This document shows positions 7,768-15,961 of a stretch of 64,000 nucleotides of DNA, one piece after another. Each line of letters starts with the position of its first letter. The first letter of the stretch is position 1. A program made the position numbers and the translations under genes. The stretch is taken from assembly GCF_029029505.1 (NCBI RefSeq), contig NZ_JAKJSD010000019.1:1-64000 (forward strand), in the 5' to 3' direction. The notes under the pieces were generated by a model, which was not told where the DNA came from, did not search any database, and worked only from the letters and a program-made list of their open reading frames with translations. This DNA comes from Ancylomarina sp. DW003. Lineage in GTDB: Bacteria > Bacteroidota > Bacteroidia > Bacteroidales > Marinifilaceae.

Positions 7768-8160
7768 ATGGCAAAAGTAAAATCTCTTGCAGACCTGAAG
7801 AAAATGAAAGAAGATCTTCAGTCGAAAATGGATCTTAGAGAAAAGAGTGATGCGCCAGATAGCATGGTGCAGGTAAAAGTAGGTATGGCTACTTGTGGAA
7901 TCGCTTCTGGTGCAAAAGAAGTGATGAATTTCTTTATCGAAGAAAGTGCTAAGAGAGGAATTTCAGCTGTTGTTACCCAAACAGGATGTATGGGCTATTG
8001 TTTTGCAGAACCAACTATCGAGGTAATTATGCCTGGTAAAGATCCAATCGTTTTTGGTGATGTTGATGTGAAAAGAGCTGATGAGATTATTGAGAAGTAC
8101 GTTAAGAATGGTGAGTTGGTTGATGGAATTATTCCTGTAAACTATAATACTATTGACTAA
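7768..8160 (+). CDS. Thioredoxin-fold [2Fe-2S] ferredoxin-like protein (HndB-like)
   Basis: A 130-residue protein resembling the HndB / Thermotoga TM1420 type. After a charged helical start (LADLKKMKEDLQSKM), it has VGMATCGIASGAKEV and TGCMGYCFAEPTIEV. Only three cysteines are present (about 43, 74 and 78) where four would ligate a [2Fe-2S] cluster, so cluster binding is uncertain. It precedes hydB by 21 nt and probably marks the start of the catalytic half of the operon. It may be an electron carrier or an assembly partner of the bifurcating hydrogenase. Confidence 0.75.
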   Translation: MAKVKSLADLKKMKEDLQSKMDLREKSDAPDSMVQVKVGMATCGIASGAKEVMNFFIEESAKRGISAVVTQTGCMGYCFAEPTIEVIMPGKDPIVFGDVDVKRADEIIEKYVKNGELVDGIIPVNYNTID

Positions 8161-8181
8161 TATCTAAACCCAAACACTGTT

Positions 8182-9972
8182 ATGGAAAAGTATAAAATGC
8201 ATATTCTTATTTGCGGAGGTACGGGATGTCGTGCGTCTGAAAGTGAGCTTATTCAAACTAATTTAGAAGATGTTCTTAAGGCCAAAGGTCTAGAGGATGA
8301 AGTGCAGGTTGTGACCACGGGTTGCTTTGGTTTTTGTGAAAAAGGACCTATTGTAAAGATTCTTCCGGATAACACATTCTATATTGAAGTGAAGCCTGAG
8401 GATGCAGAAGAAATTATTGAGGAGCATATTGTAAAAGGACGCCAGGTGATGCGACTTCTTTACACAGATCCTGATAAGAAAGAAACTGTAAGTGATGCGA
8501 AAAACATGGGTTTCTATAAGAAACAAATTCGTATTGCTCTTAGAAACTGTGGATTTATTAATCCTGAGAATATTGACGAATATATTGCTCGTGAAGGTTA
8601 TGGTGCACTAGGTACGTGTTTCGAAATGACGCCACAGGCAGTTATCGATGTAATTAAAGAATCTGGTCTGCGCGGACGAGGAGGAGGAGGATTCCCAACT
8701 GGTTTGAAGTGGGAGTTTGCTTCTAAGAACGATGCTGATCAGAAATATGTGGTTTGTAATGCTGATGAGGGAGATCCGGGAGCATTTATGGACCGTTCAA
8801 TCCTTGAGGGAGATCCACACTCAGTACTTGAAGCGATGGCTATTTGTGGTTACACAATGGGCGCTGATTTGGGTGTGATTTATATTCGTGCGGAGTACCC
8901 ACTTGCAATTGAGCGTTTAAAGATTGCAATTGCTCAAGCTCGTGAATATGGTTTGTTAGGTAAGGATATTTTGGGTTCTGGTTTCAATTTCGACGTAGAA
9001 ATGCGTTATGGAGCTGGTGCTTTTGTTTGTGGTGAGGAAACTGCATTGATCCACTCTATGGAAGGTCTTCGTGGTGAGCCAACTGTTAAGCCTCCATTCC
9101 CAGCTGAATCAGGATATAATGGAAAGCCAACTAATGTAAACAATGTTGAGACATTTGCTAATGTTCCTGTTATCATCAACAAAGGTGCTAAGTGGTTTAG
9201 TGCAATTGGAACTGATAAGTCAAAAGGTACTAAGGTATTTGCTTTAGCAGGAAAGATCAATAATGTTGGTCTTATTGAGGTGCCAATGGGTACTACTCTT
9301 CGTGAAGTAATTTACGAAATTGGTGGTGGTATTAAAGATGGTAAGAAATTTAAGGCTGTTCAAACAGGTGGTCCTTCCGGAGGTTGTTTAACTGAGAAGC
9401 ATCTTGATACACCTATCGATTTTGATAATCTTATTGCTGCAGGTTCTATGATGGGATCAGGTGGTATGATTGTTATGGACGAAGACGACTGTATGGTTTC
9501 TATGGCAAAATTCTATCTTGACTTTACGGTTGAGGAATCTTGCGGTAAATGTACGCCATGTCGTGTTGGTAACAAGCGTCTTTATGAGATGTTAGATAAG
9601 ATTACTGAAGGTAAAGGAACTAAAGAAGACTTAGATTTATTACGTAACCTTTCTGGTGTAATAAAAGATACGTCTCTTTGCGGATTAGGTCAAACTTCTC
9701 CAAATCCAGTTTTATCTACTCTTGACAATTTCCATGATGAATATATTGCTCATGTTGAGAATCATAAGTGTACTGCTGGACAGTGTAAAGCATTGATGCA
9801 GTATGTTGTTGATCCGGAGCTTTGTGTTGGTTGTACGCTTTGTGCGCGTAACTGTCCGGTTGATTGTATTGCTGGAGAACGTAAGGAAGCTCATATTATC
9901 GACGTTGAAAAATGTATTAAGTGTGGTGCTTGTATGGATAAGTGTAAGTTTAACGCCATTAGCATACAATAA
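8182..9972 (+). CDS. hydB: Electron-bifurcating [FeFe]-hydrogenase subunit HydB (NuoF-like)
   Basis: The 596-residue flavin subunit of the trimeric NAD(P)-linked hydrogenase. An N-terminal thioredoxin-like [2Fe-2S] domain has CGGTGCRAS and TGCFGFCEKGP. The NuoF core has the FMN/NAD glycine loops GRGGGGFPTGLKWE and GAGAFVCGEETALI. A [4Fe-4S] site is ESCGKCTPCRVG with SLCGLG. The C-terminal ferredoxin domain has CVGCTLCARNCP and CIKCGACMDKC. Length and domain order match HydB/HndC. It transfers electrons between NAD(H) and ferredoxin/H2 with HydA and HydC in the cytoplasm. Confidence 0.93.
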   Translation: MEKYKMHILICGGTGCRASESELIQTNLEDVLKAKGLEDEVQVVTTGCFGFCEKGPIVKILPDNTFYIEVKPEDAEEIIEEHIVKGRQVMRLLYTDPDKKETVSDAKNMGFYKKQIRIALRNCGFINPENIDEYIAREGYGALGTCFEMTPQAVIDVIKESGLRGRGGGGFPTGLKWEFASKNDADQKYVVCNADEGDPGAFMDRSILEGDPHSVLEAMAICGYTMGADLGVIYIRAEYPLAIERLKIAIAQAREYGLLGKDILGSGFNFDVEMRYGAGAFVCGEETALIHSMEGLRGEPTVKPPFPAESGYNGKPTNVNNVETFANVPVIINKGAKWFSAIGTDKSKGTKVFALAGKINNVGLIEVPMGTTLREVIYEIGGGIKDGKKFKAVQTGGPSGGCLTEKHLDTPIDFDNLIAAGSMMGSGGMIVMDEDDCMVSMAKFYLDFTVEESCGKCTPCRVGNKRLYEMLDKITEGKGTKEDLDLLRNLSGVIKDTSLCGLGQTSPNPVLSTLDNFHDEYIAHVENHKCTAGQCKALMQYVVDPELCVGCTLCARNCPVDCIAGERKEAHIIDVEKCIKCGACMDKCKFNAISIQ

Positions 9973-9977
9973 GGAGG
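9971..9977 (+). promoter_or_regulatory. Strong Shine-Dalgarno of hydA
   Basis: AAGGAGG 7 nt before the ATG at 9985. This is one of only three consensus SD sequences I see in the window. It decides the ATG start over the in-frame TTG at 9979. Confidence 0.75.
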
Positions 9978-9984
9978 ATTGAAA

Positions 9985-11757
9985 ATGGAACAAATGATAA
10001 AATTAACCATTGATAATAAAGAGGTAGAGGTTGCTAAAGGCACCACTATGCTCGAAGCTGCAAAGCAGATTGGTGTTGAAATACCAACGCTTTGCCACAT
10101 GCACCTTGAGGATATGAATATTGAGCATAAGCCTGGTGGATGTCGTATTTGTGTTGTTGAAGTAGACGGTAGAAGAAATCTAGCGCCTTCATGTAACTCA
10201 AAGTGCGAAGCTGGAATGAATATCAAAACTCACTCTATGAGAGTTTTGAACGCTCGTAAAACCGTAATGGAATTGATGCTTTCTGATCATCCGTTTGATT
10301 GTTTAGTTTGTGCGAAGTCAGGAAATTGTGACTTGCAAACTACAGCTCAAAATATGGGTGTTCGTGAGATTCACTACCAAGGTGAGCAATCAACTTATAA
10401 GGTAGATTATTCTCCATCGATTATCCGTGATATGGATAAATGTATCATGTGTCGTCGTTGTGAAACGATGTGTAACGATGTACAAACTGTTGGAGCTCTT
10501 TCTGCTGTTAACCGTGGATTCGAATCAGTAGTCGCTCCAGCTTTTGAGATGGATCTTGAGAAATCTACTTGTACTTATTGTGGTCAGTGTGTTGCTGTAT
10601 GTCCTACAGGTGCACTTACTGAAAAAGATCATACGAATCAGTTGATTAGAGACCTTGCTAACCCGAATAAGACTGTGGTAGTTCAAACGGCTCCTGCTGT
10701 ACGTGCTGCTCTAGGTGAAGAGTTTGGTATGGAAGCTGGTACTTTGGTAACGGGTAAAATGGTTGCTGCGCTTCGTAACTTAGGTTTCGACAGTGTGTTT
10801 GATACTGATTTTGCTGCCGATCTTACTATTATGGAGGAAGGTACTGAGTTGCTTCAGCGTCTTGATGCTCACCTAAAAGGTGACAAGGATGTGAAGCTTC
10901 CTATTTTGACTTCATGTTGTCCAGGTTGGGTGAATTTCTTCGAGCATCACTTCCCAGAGATGAAAGAGATTCCTTCAACGGCTCGTTCTCCTCAGCAAAT
11001 GTTTGGTCCTATTGCTAAAAACTATTTGGCAAAAGAAATGGGAATCAAGCGTGAGGATATGATTGTTGTTTCTATAATGCCATGTTTGGCTAAGAAATAC
11101 GAATGTCAGCGTGATGAGTTTAAGGTTGATGGTGATCCTGATGTGAATTATTCTATCTCAACTCGTGAATTAGCTAACTTGATTAAGCAAGCTAATATGG
11201 ATTTCGTTACTCTTCCTGAAGAAGATTTTGATAATCCATTGGGAGAGTCTACAGGTGCTGGTGTAATTTTCGGTGCTACTGGTGGTGTTATCGAAGCTGC
11301 AACTCGTACTGCTTACGAAGTATATACTGGAAAAACACTTGAGAAAGTTGATTTCAACGCACTTCGTGGTATGGAAGGTATTCGTAGTGCTAAAGTTGAT
11401 TTTGATGGACTGGAGTTAAATATTGGTATTGCTCATGGTTTGGGTAATGCTCGTAAGCTTCTTGAAGAAGTAAGAGATGGAAAATCACAATATCACGCAA
11501 TTGAAATCATGGCTTGTCCTGGTGGATGTATTGGTGGTGGTGGTCAGCCATTGCACCACGGTGATGCTTCTGTTTTAGGTAAGCGTGCTGCTGCTCTTTA
11601 TCGTGAAGATGAAGGTAAAGCAATTCGTAAGTCTCATGAAAACCCATACATTATTAAGTTGTATGAAGAGTTCTTGGGTAAGCCTTGTGGTGAATTGTCG
11701 CATAAATTGCTACATACTCACTATTTCGACAAGAAAAATGAAATCGAAATTGAATAG
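9985..11757 (+). CDS. hydA: [FeFe]-hydrogenase catalytic subunit HydA
   Basis: A 590-residue catalytic subunit that reduces protons or oxidises H2. An N-terminal [2Fe-2S] plug domain comes first (CHMHLEDMNIEHKPGGC, APSCNSKC). It is followed by the His-ligated cluster HPFDCLVCAKSGNCDLQ, two [4Fe-4S] motifs (CIMCRRCETMC and CTYCGQCVAVCP), and the H-cluster loops L1 TSCCPGW, L2 MPCLAKKYE and L3 MACPGGCIGGGG. All H-cluster cysteines are present, so it should be active. It is of the HydA/HndD type used in electron-bifurcating complexes. The maturases HydE, HydF and HydG are not in this window. Confidence 0.95.
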   Translation: MEQMIKLTIDNKEVEVAKGTTMLEAAKQIGVEIPTLCHMHLEDMNIEHKPGGCRICVVEVDGRRNLAPSCNSKCEAGMNIKTHSMRVLNARKTVMELMLSDHPFDCLVCAKSGNCDLQTTAQNMGVREIHYQGEQSTYKVDYSPSIIRDMDKCIMCRRCETMCNDVQTVGALSAVNRGFESVVAPAFEMDLEKSTCTYCGQCVAVCPTGALTEKDHTNQLIRDLANPNKTVVVQTAPAVRAALGEEFGMEAGTLVTGKMVAALRNLGFDSVFDTDFAADLTIMEEGTELLQRLDAHLKGDKDVKLPILTSCCPGWVNFFEHHFPEMKEIPSTARSPQQMFGPIAKNYLAKEMGIKREDMIVVSIMPCLAKKYECQRDEFKVDGDPDVNYSISTRELANLIKQANMDFVTLPEEDFDNPLGESTGAGVIFGATGGVIEAATRTAYEVYTGKTLEKVDFNALRGMEGIRSAKVDFDGLELNIGIAHGLGNARKLLEEVRDGKSQYHAIEIMACPGGCIGGGGQPLHHGDASVLGKRAAALYREDEGKAIRKSHENPYIIKLYEEFLGKPCGELSHKLLHTHYFDKKNEIEIE

Positions 11758-11852
11758 TATTACAATGGATTTGAGAGTTGAGATGTGACGTTTAGGTTTT
11801 ACATCTGACTCATGTCTCATATCTATGATCTCATATCTTAAATATAAGTATT

Positions 11853-12332
11853 ATGGCAAAAATAAAATTAGCAAAAGACAAGATTGAAAAGCTTGTTGAA
11901 ATTTGCAAATCATTTAATAATGAAGGCAGCGAGCTGATTAATGTACTTCATAAGGCGCAAGAAAATTTTGGTTATCTTCCTGCTGAAGTTCAAGAGGTTG
12001 TTGCTCGTGAGCTTGGAGTTTCTGTAGCACACGTGTATGGCGTTGTTACTTTCTATTCTTTCTTTACTATGGTTCCTATGGGTGAATTCCCTATTTCAAT
12101 CTGTATGGGTACAGCTTGTTATGTGCGTGGTGCTGAGAAGGTCTTAGAAGAGTTTAAAACACAGCTTAAGGTGCCGATTGGTGAAACGACTGAAGATGGT
12201 AAATTTTCGATCTCATGCCTGCGTTGTGTAGGTGCTTGTGGTTTGGCTCCGGTTGTAACAATTGGTGAGCGTACCTATGGCCGTGTGGCTGCAGGTGATG
12301 TTGCTGACATTCTAAAAGAGTATCAAAACTAA
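11853..12332 (+). CDS. hydC: Electron-bifurcating hydrogenase subunit HydC (NuoE-like)
   Basis: A 159-residue NuoE-family subunit with a helical N-terminus (NVLHKAQENFGYLPAEVQEVVA) and a thioredoxin-like [2Fe-2S] domain (CMGTACYVRGAEKVL, then SCLRCVGACGLAPV). It forms the smallest subunit of HydABC. It is separated from hydA by 95 nt, longer than the other gaps in the operon, and that spacer carries degenerate TGAGAT/CTCATATC-like sequence. A strong terminator follows 22 nt after the stop. Confidence 0.93.
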   Translation: MAKIKLAKDKIEKLVEICKSFNNEGSELINVLHKAQENFGYLPAEVQEVVARELGVSVAHVYGVVTFYSFFTMVPMGEFPISICMGTACYVRGAEKVLEEFKTQLKVPIGETTEDGKFSISCLRCVGACGLAPVVTIGERTYGRVAAGDVADILKEYQN

Positions 12333-12354
12333 GTTTTGATTTAGTAAGATAATG

Positions 12355-12385
12355 AAGCCTTCGGATTTTCCGAAGGCTTTTTTTG
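12355..12385 (+). terminator. Rho-independent terminator of hydrogenase operon
   Basis: AAGCCTTCGG, a 5-nt loop, CCGAAGGCTT, then a T-run. A 10-bp perfect stem immediately after hydC. Confidence 0.9.
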
Positions 12386-12493
12386 TGCTTGGGAAATACG
12401 TATTTGTATGATTAAGTGAAATGTTATAAATTTAATATGGCAATTTGGTATGTTGGTTTGAATCTGCGTGGTAAGTACTCATCTTGATTAGTC

Positions 12494-13786
12494 ATGTCCT
12501 TTAAAAAGTATTTAAAAACTTATTTTTCCTATTCCGCTTCGGAAAGGAGGAGCCTAATAGTTCTCCTGACTGTAGTTGTTTTATTATTTGGGTATCCGTT
12601 TTTTATTCCTGATGATAAAGTGAAGGTTTGGGATGCAGATTCAATTAAGCAAAAGCAACTGGATAGCTTGCTACTTGCAATGTATTTGAAGGTTGAAAAG
12701 AAAGAGAAGGAAAAGAATGTTTATTCTCGGTTTGTATTTGATCCTAATGAGACTGATAGTTTAAGCTTAATGACTTTGGGTTTTTCTGCATATCAAGCTA
12801 GAAATTTGTTGAGTTACATAAAGAGTGGTGGGCGTATCAACACTGCAATAGATTTGCAAAAGGTTTATGGTATGACTGATGATTTGTATCAAAGCCTTAA
12901 ACCTTATGTTAATATATCATCTAAGTCTAAATTAGATAGATCTAAATTTGTAAACATTCAGCCGTTTAACCCCAATAAGTTAGATTCGTTAGGATTTATA
13001 GAGTTGGGTTTCTCAAAACTTCAAACTCAAAATATTCTTAGTTTCAGAAGAAAATCTGGTTGCTTTCGTGAAAAGAAAGATTTAATGAAGATATACGGAA
13101 TTGATTCGATGGAGTATAGTCGAGTTAAAGAATATGTGGACCTGCCTTTAAATTTTGAAAGTACGCCGTATAATTTGTTTGTGTTTAATCCTAATGAGAT
13201 AGGTGAGAGCGAATGGGATAGTTTGGGTGTAGATTCAAGAGTCGCGGCCAGAATTCAAAACTACTTGTCAAAGGGAGGTTGTTTTGTGAAGGCTGAAGAT
13301 TTAGGTAAAATTTATGGTTTTGATTCTTTGAAGTTTGCTGAATTGCTGCCATATATACAAATAACTAAAAAAGAGAAAAGGGAGATTTCAAAAATAGATT
13401 TGAATGAAGTCGACTCCAGTCAATTAGTTAGCTTGTCAGGTATTGGACCATATTTTTCTCAGCGTATATTAGATTATCGCAAAAAATTAGGTGGATTCTT
13501 AAGCTTAGATCAGTTAAGTGATATTAGAGGGATGAGATTAAGCCGAATAGATAGTTTGAAACCTTTCTTATTTGTCAATACAAAATCTCTACGACAAATC
13601 AATATTAATGAAGCAAGTGTTGAAGAGTTAAGTTTTCATCCCTATATAAGTTATCAGGAGGCATCAGATATTGTTCGCTTGAGAAAGAGAAAAAAACAGA
13701 TTGTTGATATAAATGTGCTCCTTAAGAAGAAAATAATCCGAGAATCTAACTTTAAGCGATTGGAGCCTTACCTTATTTTGGAGTAA
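12494..13786 (+). CDS. Membrane-anchored multi helix-hairpin-helix protein
   Basis: A 430-residue protein with one N-terminal transmembrane segment (SLIVLLTVVVLLFGYPFF, about 20-37) followed by five tandem ComEA-like helix-hairpin-helix modules of about 60-70 residues. Each opens with an N-P-N or N-E/A motif and ends with DL-KIYG-Y or similar: FVFDPNETDS, QPFNPNKLDS, FVFNPNEIGE, KIDLNEVDSS, ININEASVEE. The fourth has the most canonical SGIGPYFSQRI hairpin. HhH repeats bind DNA or mediate protein contacts. Whether this one works in DNA uptake is unknown. It stands alone between the hydrogenase operon and rpsU. Confidence 0.75.
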   Translation: MSFKKYLKTYFSYSASERRSLIVLLTVVVLLFGYPFFIPDDKVKVWDADSIKQKQLDSLLLAMYLKVEKKEKEKNVYSRFVFDPNETDSLSLMTLGFSAYQARNLLSYIKSGGRINTAIDLQKVYGMTDDLYQSLKPYVNISSKSKLDRSKFVNIQPFNPNKLDSLGFIELGFSKLQTQNILSFRRKSGCFREKKDLMKIYGIDSMEYSRVKEYVDLPLNFESTPYNLFVFNPNEIGESEWDSLGVDSRVAARIQNYLSKGGCFVKAEDLGKIYGFDSLKFAELLPYIQITKKEKREISKIDLNEVDSSQLVSLSGIGPYFSQRILDYRKKLGGFLSLDQLSDIRGMRLSRIDSLKPFLFVNTKSLRQININEASVEELSFHPYISYQEASDIVRLRKRKKQIVDINVLLKKKIIRESNFKRLEPYLILE

Positions 13787-13884
13787 TTTGGATTGAAATG
13801 TGCTTTTTGCTTGTTAAGAATCGTCTAATTACCTGACTTTTGCATTAGATGCAATTAATTTTAAGGTAATTGGTCAGATTTTTA

Positions 13885-13892
13885 TAAATTTG
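13885..13892 (+). promoter_or_regulatory. Candidate -7 element for rpsU-xerC-hpf
   Basis: TAAATTTG fits the Bacteroidetes TAnnTTTG -7 motif, 70 nt upstream of rpsU. The matching -33 TTTG is weak (TTTA about 22 nt upstream), so confidence is moderate. Confidence 0.4.
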
Positions 13893-13961
13893 TTTGAAAT
13901 ATCGTGAATGAATTAATAAGTTTGCGGCTCATTTAGAAATAATTAAATAAAAGAAGAAACT

Positions 13962-14153
13962 ATGATTATTATTCCTATGAAGGAAGGCGAAAACATTGAA
14001 AGAGCCTTAAAAAAATTCAAAAGAAAATTCGAAAAGACTGGTGTGATCAAAGAATTACGTGGAAGACAAGTTTACATTAAGCCTTCTGTAAGAAAGAGAA
14101 AAGAAAAGATTCATGCAGTTTATGTTCAGCAAATGCAATTGAACGAAGATTAA
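13962..14153 (+). CDS. rpsU: 30S ribosomal protein bS21
   Basis: A 63-residue basic protein with the bS21 pattern: MKEGENIERALKKFKRKFEK, then a C-terminal RKRKEKIHAVYVQQMQ. In Bacteroidetes bS21 helps sequester the anti-SD tail of 16S rRNA (established for Flavobacterium), which is relevant to the SD-bearing hpf genes here. The order rpsU, xerC, hpf, tRNAs, tuf is typical of the phylum. Only a weak AAGAAG-type purine stretch precedes the start. Confidence 0.95.
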   Translation: MIIIPMKEGENIERALKKFKRKFEKTGVIKELRGRQVYIKPSVRKRKEKIHAVYVQQMQLNED

Positions 14154-14226
14154 TTTCTTTTGAAAAAGGTTTCAGTATCTTATTTTTTTTGTAATTTAGT
14201 TAATCTAGACTATGAATTAAAAGTGT

Positions 14227-15111
14227 ATGAGATATAAGGAATCTTTTCTGTCTTATTTACAATACGAGAAACGATACTCCAAACATACTTTGGTATCTTA
14301 CGATTGCGACTTAAGTCAATTTTTTTCTTTTTTATCATCCTATGGGATTGAAGAGTCTGAAATTGTTGATTTGAATTTCAAAGATGTTAGAAAGTGGATC
14401 GTTTTTTTAATGAATGACGGCTGCTCAGCCAGAACTGTAAATAGGAAATTATCTTCTTTGAAATCCTTTTTTAAATATTTGTTGAGAGAATCGCTAATAC
14501 AACAAAATCCGATGGATAGAGTTGTTGGGCCTAGGCAAGGGAAGAAGCTTCCTGATTTTGTTGCCGAGCACAGTATGCGATTGCTTCAGGAAATTGATTT
14601 TGGTGAAGGATTCGAAGGGATTCGAGACAGATTAGTTGTTGAATTGTTTTATCATACTGGCATGCGTTTATCAGAATTGATGAATTTAAAAGTGTCGAGT
14701 TTTGATCGTTCAGCATCTGTTGTTCGAGTTTTAGGTAAAAGAAATAGGGAGAGAATTATTCCTGTTAGTAGTAATCTCGAAACACTTCTTGATGAGTATC
14801 TGGAGCAGAGGTTTTTACTTTGTTCTGATGAGGATGGTTTTTTGGTTTTAACCAGCCAGGCGAAACCTGCTTACGAAAAATTGTTGTACAGAATCGTGAC
14901 AAAACATTTGTCAAAGATCACAACGCTTTCAAAAAAGAGTCCTCACGTGTTGCGACACACATTTGCAACACATTTGCTTAATAATGGAGCTGAGTTGAAT
15001 GCTATAAAAGAGTTGTTGGGACATTCTAATTTGTCTGCAACTCAAATATACACTCATACAAGCTTCGAGAGGTTAAACGATATTTATAAACAGGCTCACC
15101 CCAGAGCATAA
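14227..15111 (+). CDS. xerC: Tyrosine recombinase XerC/XerD
   Basis: A 294-residue site-specific recombinase. A SAM-like N-terminal core-binding domain (SYLQYEKRYSKHTLVSYDCD) precedes the catalytic domain with R in HTGMRLSEL, K in VLGKRNRERI, HxxR in HVLRHTFATHLL, H in LLGHSNLS and nucleophile Y in QIYTHTSF. All catalytic residues are present. Length and location between rpsU and hpf fit the chromosomal Xer that resolves dimers at dif. It is unlikely to be a mobile-element integrase because the neighbourhood is core. XerC versus XerD cannot be settled from sequence alone. Confidence 0.88.
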   Translation: MRYKESFLSYLQYEKRYSKHTLVSYDCDLSQFFSFLSSYGIEESEIVDLNFKDVRKWIVFLMNDGCSARTVNRKLSSLKSFFKYLLRESLIQQNPMDRVVGPRQGKKLPDFVAEHSMRLLQEIDFGEGFEGIRDRLVVELFYHTGMRLSELMNLKVSSFDRSASVVRVLGKRNRERIIPVSSNLETLLDEYLEQRFLLCSDEDGFLVLTSQAKPAYEKLLYRIVTKHLSKITTLSKKSPHVLRHTFATHLLNNGAELNAIKELLGHSNLSATQIYTHTSFERLNDIYKQAHPRA

Positions 15112-15116
15112 AACTT

Positions 15117-15121
15117 GGAGG
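15117..15121 (+). promoter_or_regulatory. Strong Shine-Dalgarno of hpf copy 2
   Basis: GGAGG 7 nt before ATG 15129, between the xerC stop and the hpf start. It matches the arrangement in front of the other hpf gene. Confidence 0.75.
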
Positions 15122-15128
15122 ATAGAGT

Positions 15129-15428
15129 ATGAAAGTAAACATTCAGGCAGTCGGTTTCAATGCTGATGTTCAGTTGGAAGAATTTATCACCGGAAGAGTC
15201 GATAAATTGCTTAAGCTAGATGATGACGTGACAAGCGTAGAAATCTTTTTGAGAACTGAAAAACCATCGGTTGTAGAAAATAAAGAAGTAGAGATAAAAT
15301 TTAATATCCCGGGAGGTGATATATTTGCACAAAAGCAAAGCAAAACTTTTGAAGAAGCCGTTGATTTAGCGTCTGATGCGTTAAAGCGCCAGATCACTAA
15401 GCGTAAGGAAAAGCTTCGTGGAAAATAA
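15129..15428 (+). CDS. hpf: Ribosome hibernation promoting factor (HPF/RaiA family), copy 2
   Basis: A 99-residue short HPF. NIQAVGFNADVQLEEFI, then VTSVEIFLRT, KEVEIKFNIPGGDIFA and FEEAVDLASDALKRQITKRKEK follow the same order as the copy at 25-312. It binds the small ribosomal subunit and inactivates ribosomes under starvation (family knowledge). It is the last protein gene of the rpsU-xerC-hpf group. Linkage with rpsU plus the strong SD suggests its translation could respond to bS21 supply, which is inference. Confidence 0.92.
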   Translation: MKVNIQAVGFNADVQLEEFITGRVDKLLKLDDDVTSVEIFLRTEKPSVVENKEVEIKFNIPGGDIFAQKQSKTFEEAVDLASDALKRQITKRKEKLRGK

Positions 15429-15449
15429 TTGGAAAAATTATTTGATAGT

Positions 15450-15481
15450 TTTGTTATATAGGTAAAATGTTTTTACATTTG
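15450..15481 (+). promoter_or_regulatory. Promoter of tRNA-tuf operon
   Basis: TTTG at 15450-15453, 20 nt, then TACATTTG at 15474-15481: a consensus Bacteroidetes primary-sigma promoter. A 9-bp hairpin (15482-15490 / 15518-15526) lies just downstream, before tRNA-Thr. Confidence 0.75.
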
Positions 15482-15532
15482 CAGACCATTTGTGAGGGAA
15501 TTGTATGTCCTGATGCGAATGGTCTGTTAATT

Positions 15533-15606
15533 GCCAGTGTAGCTCAGTTGGTCAGAGCAGCTGATTTGTAATCAGCAGGTCGTCGGTTCGAATCCGGCCA
15601 CCGGCT
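15533..15606 (+). tRNA. tRNA-Thr (TGT)
   Basis: Cloverleaf folds by eye: acceptor GCCAGTG/CACCGGC with one A-C mismatch at the fourth pair, D-arm GCTC/GAGC, anticodon stem GCTGA/TCAGC with loop TTTGTAA, and T-arm GTCGG TTCGAAT CCGGC. The anticodon TGT reads ACA. No CCA is encoded. Confidence 0.93.
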
Positions 15607-15627
15607 CTTTTTATTGAATTTATTATT

Positions 15628-15709
15628 GGGGAGATACCAAAGTGGCCAACTGGGGCGGACTGTAACTCCGCTGACTTTGTCTTCGTAGGTTCGAATCCTG
15701 CTCTCCCCA
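15628..15709 (+). tRNA. tRNA-Tyr (GTA)
   Basis: An 82-nt class II tRNA with acceptor GGGGAGA/TCTCCCC, a long variable arm and T-loop TTCGAAT. The anticodon loop CTGTAAC gives GTA. No CCA is encoded. Confidence 0.93.
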
Positions 15710-15746
15710 CAGTGAATTTTTCATGAAACTTTTGTTTTGTGATTAT

Positions 15747-15819
15747 GCGGGAATAGCTCAGTTGATAGAGCATCAGCCTTCCAAGCTGAGGGTCGCGAGT
15801 TTGAGTCTCGTTTCCCGCT
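15747..15819 (+). tRNA. tRNA-Gly (TCC)
   Basis: Acceptor GCGGGAA/TTCCCGC, D-arm GCTC/GAGC, anticodon stem TCAGC/GCTGA with loop CTTCCAA (anticodon TCC), and T-arm GCGAG TTTGAGT CTCGT. No CCA is encoded. Confidence 0.92.
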
Positions 15820-15830
15820 CAAATTGTTTT

Positions 15831-15902
15831 GCCGTTGTAGCTCAGGGGTAGAGCGTTTCCTTGGTAAGGAAGAGGTCATGAGTTCAAATCTCATCAATGG
15901 CT
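15831..15902 (+). tRNA. tRNA-Thr (GGT)
   Basis: Acceptor GCCGTTG/CAATGGC (one G-T pair), D-arm GCTC/GAGC, anticodon stem TTTCC/GGAAG (one T-G pair) with loop TTGGTAA (anticodon GGT), and T-arm ATGAG TTCAAAT CTCAT. No CCA is encoded. Confidence 0.92.
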
Positions 15903-15961
15903 CAAGAAAATATAAAATATTGTTTTAATTGTTGTCTAATCATTAATTAACTTTTCGAGTT

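Noticed and set aside
9979-9984. TTG start for hydA
   Set aside because: An ATG two codons later has an AAGGAGG at ideal distance, so the TTG is unlikely to be used.
14227-15111. Xer-type recombinase as a sign of a prophage or integrative element
   Set aside because: It sits in the conserved rpsU-xerC-hpf-tRNA-tuf order with no phage or transfer genes nearby, so it is the chromosomal Xer.
15552-15773. 73-codon minus ORF over the tRNA cluster
   Set aside because: Lies entirely across tRNA genes and their spacers.
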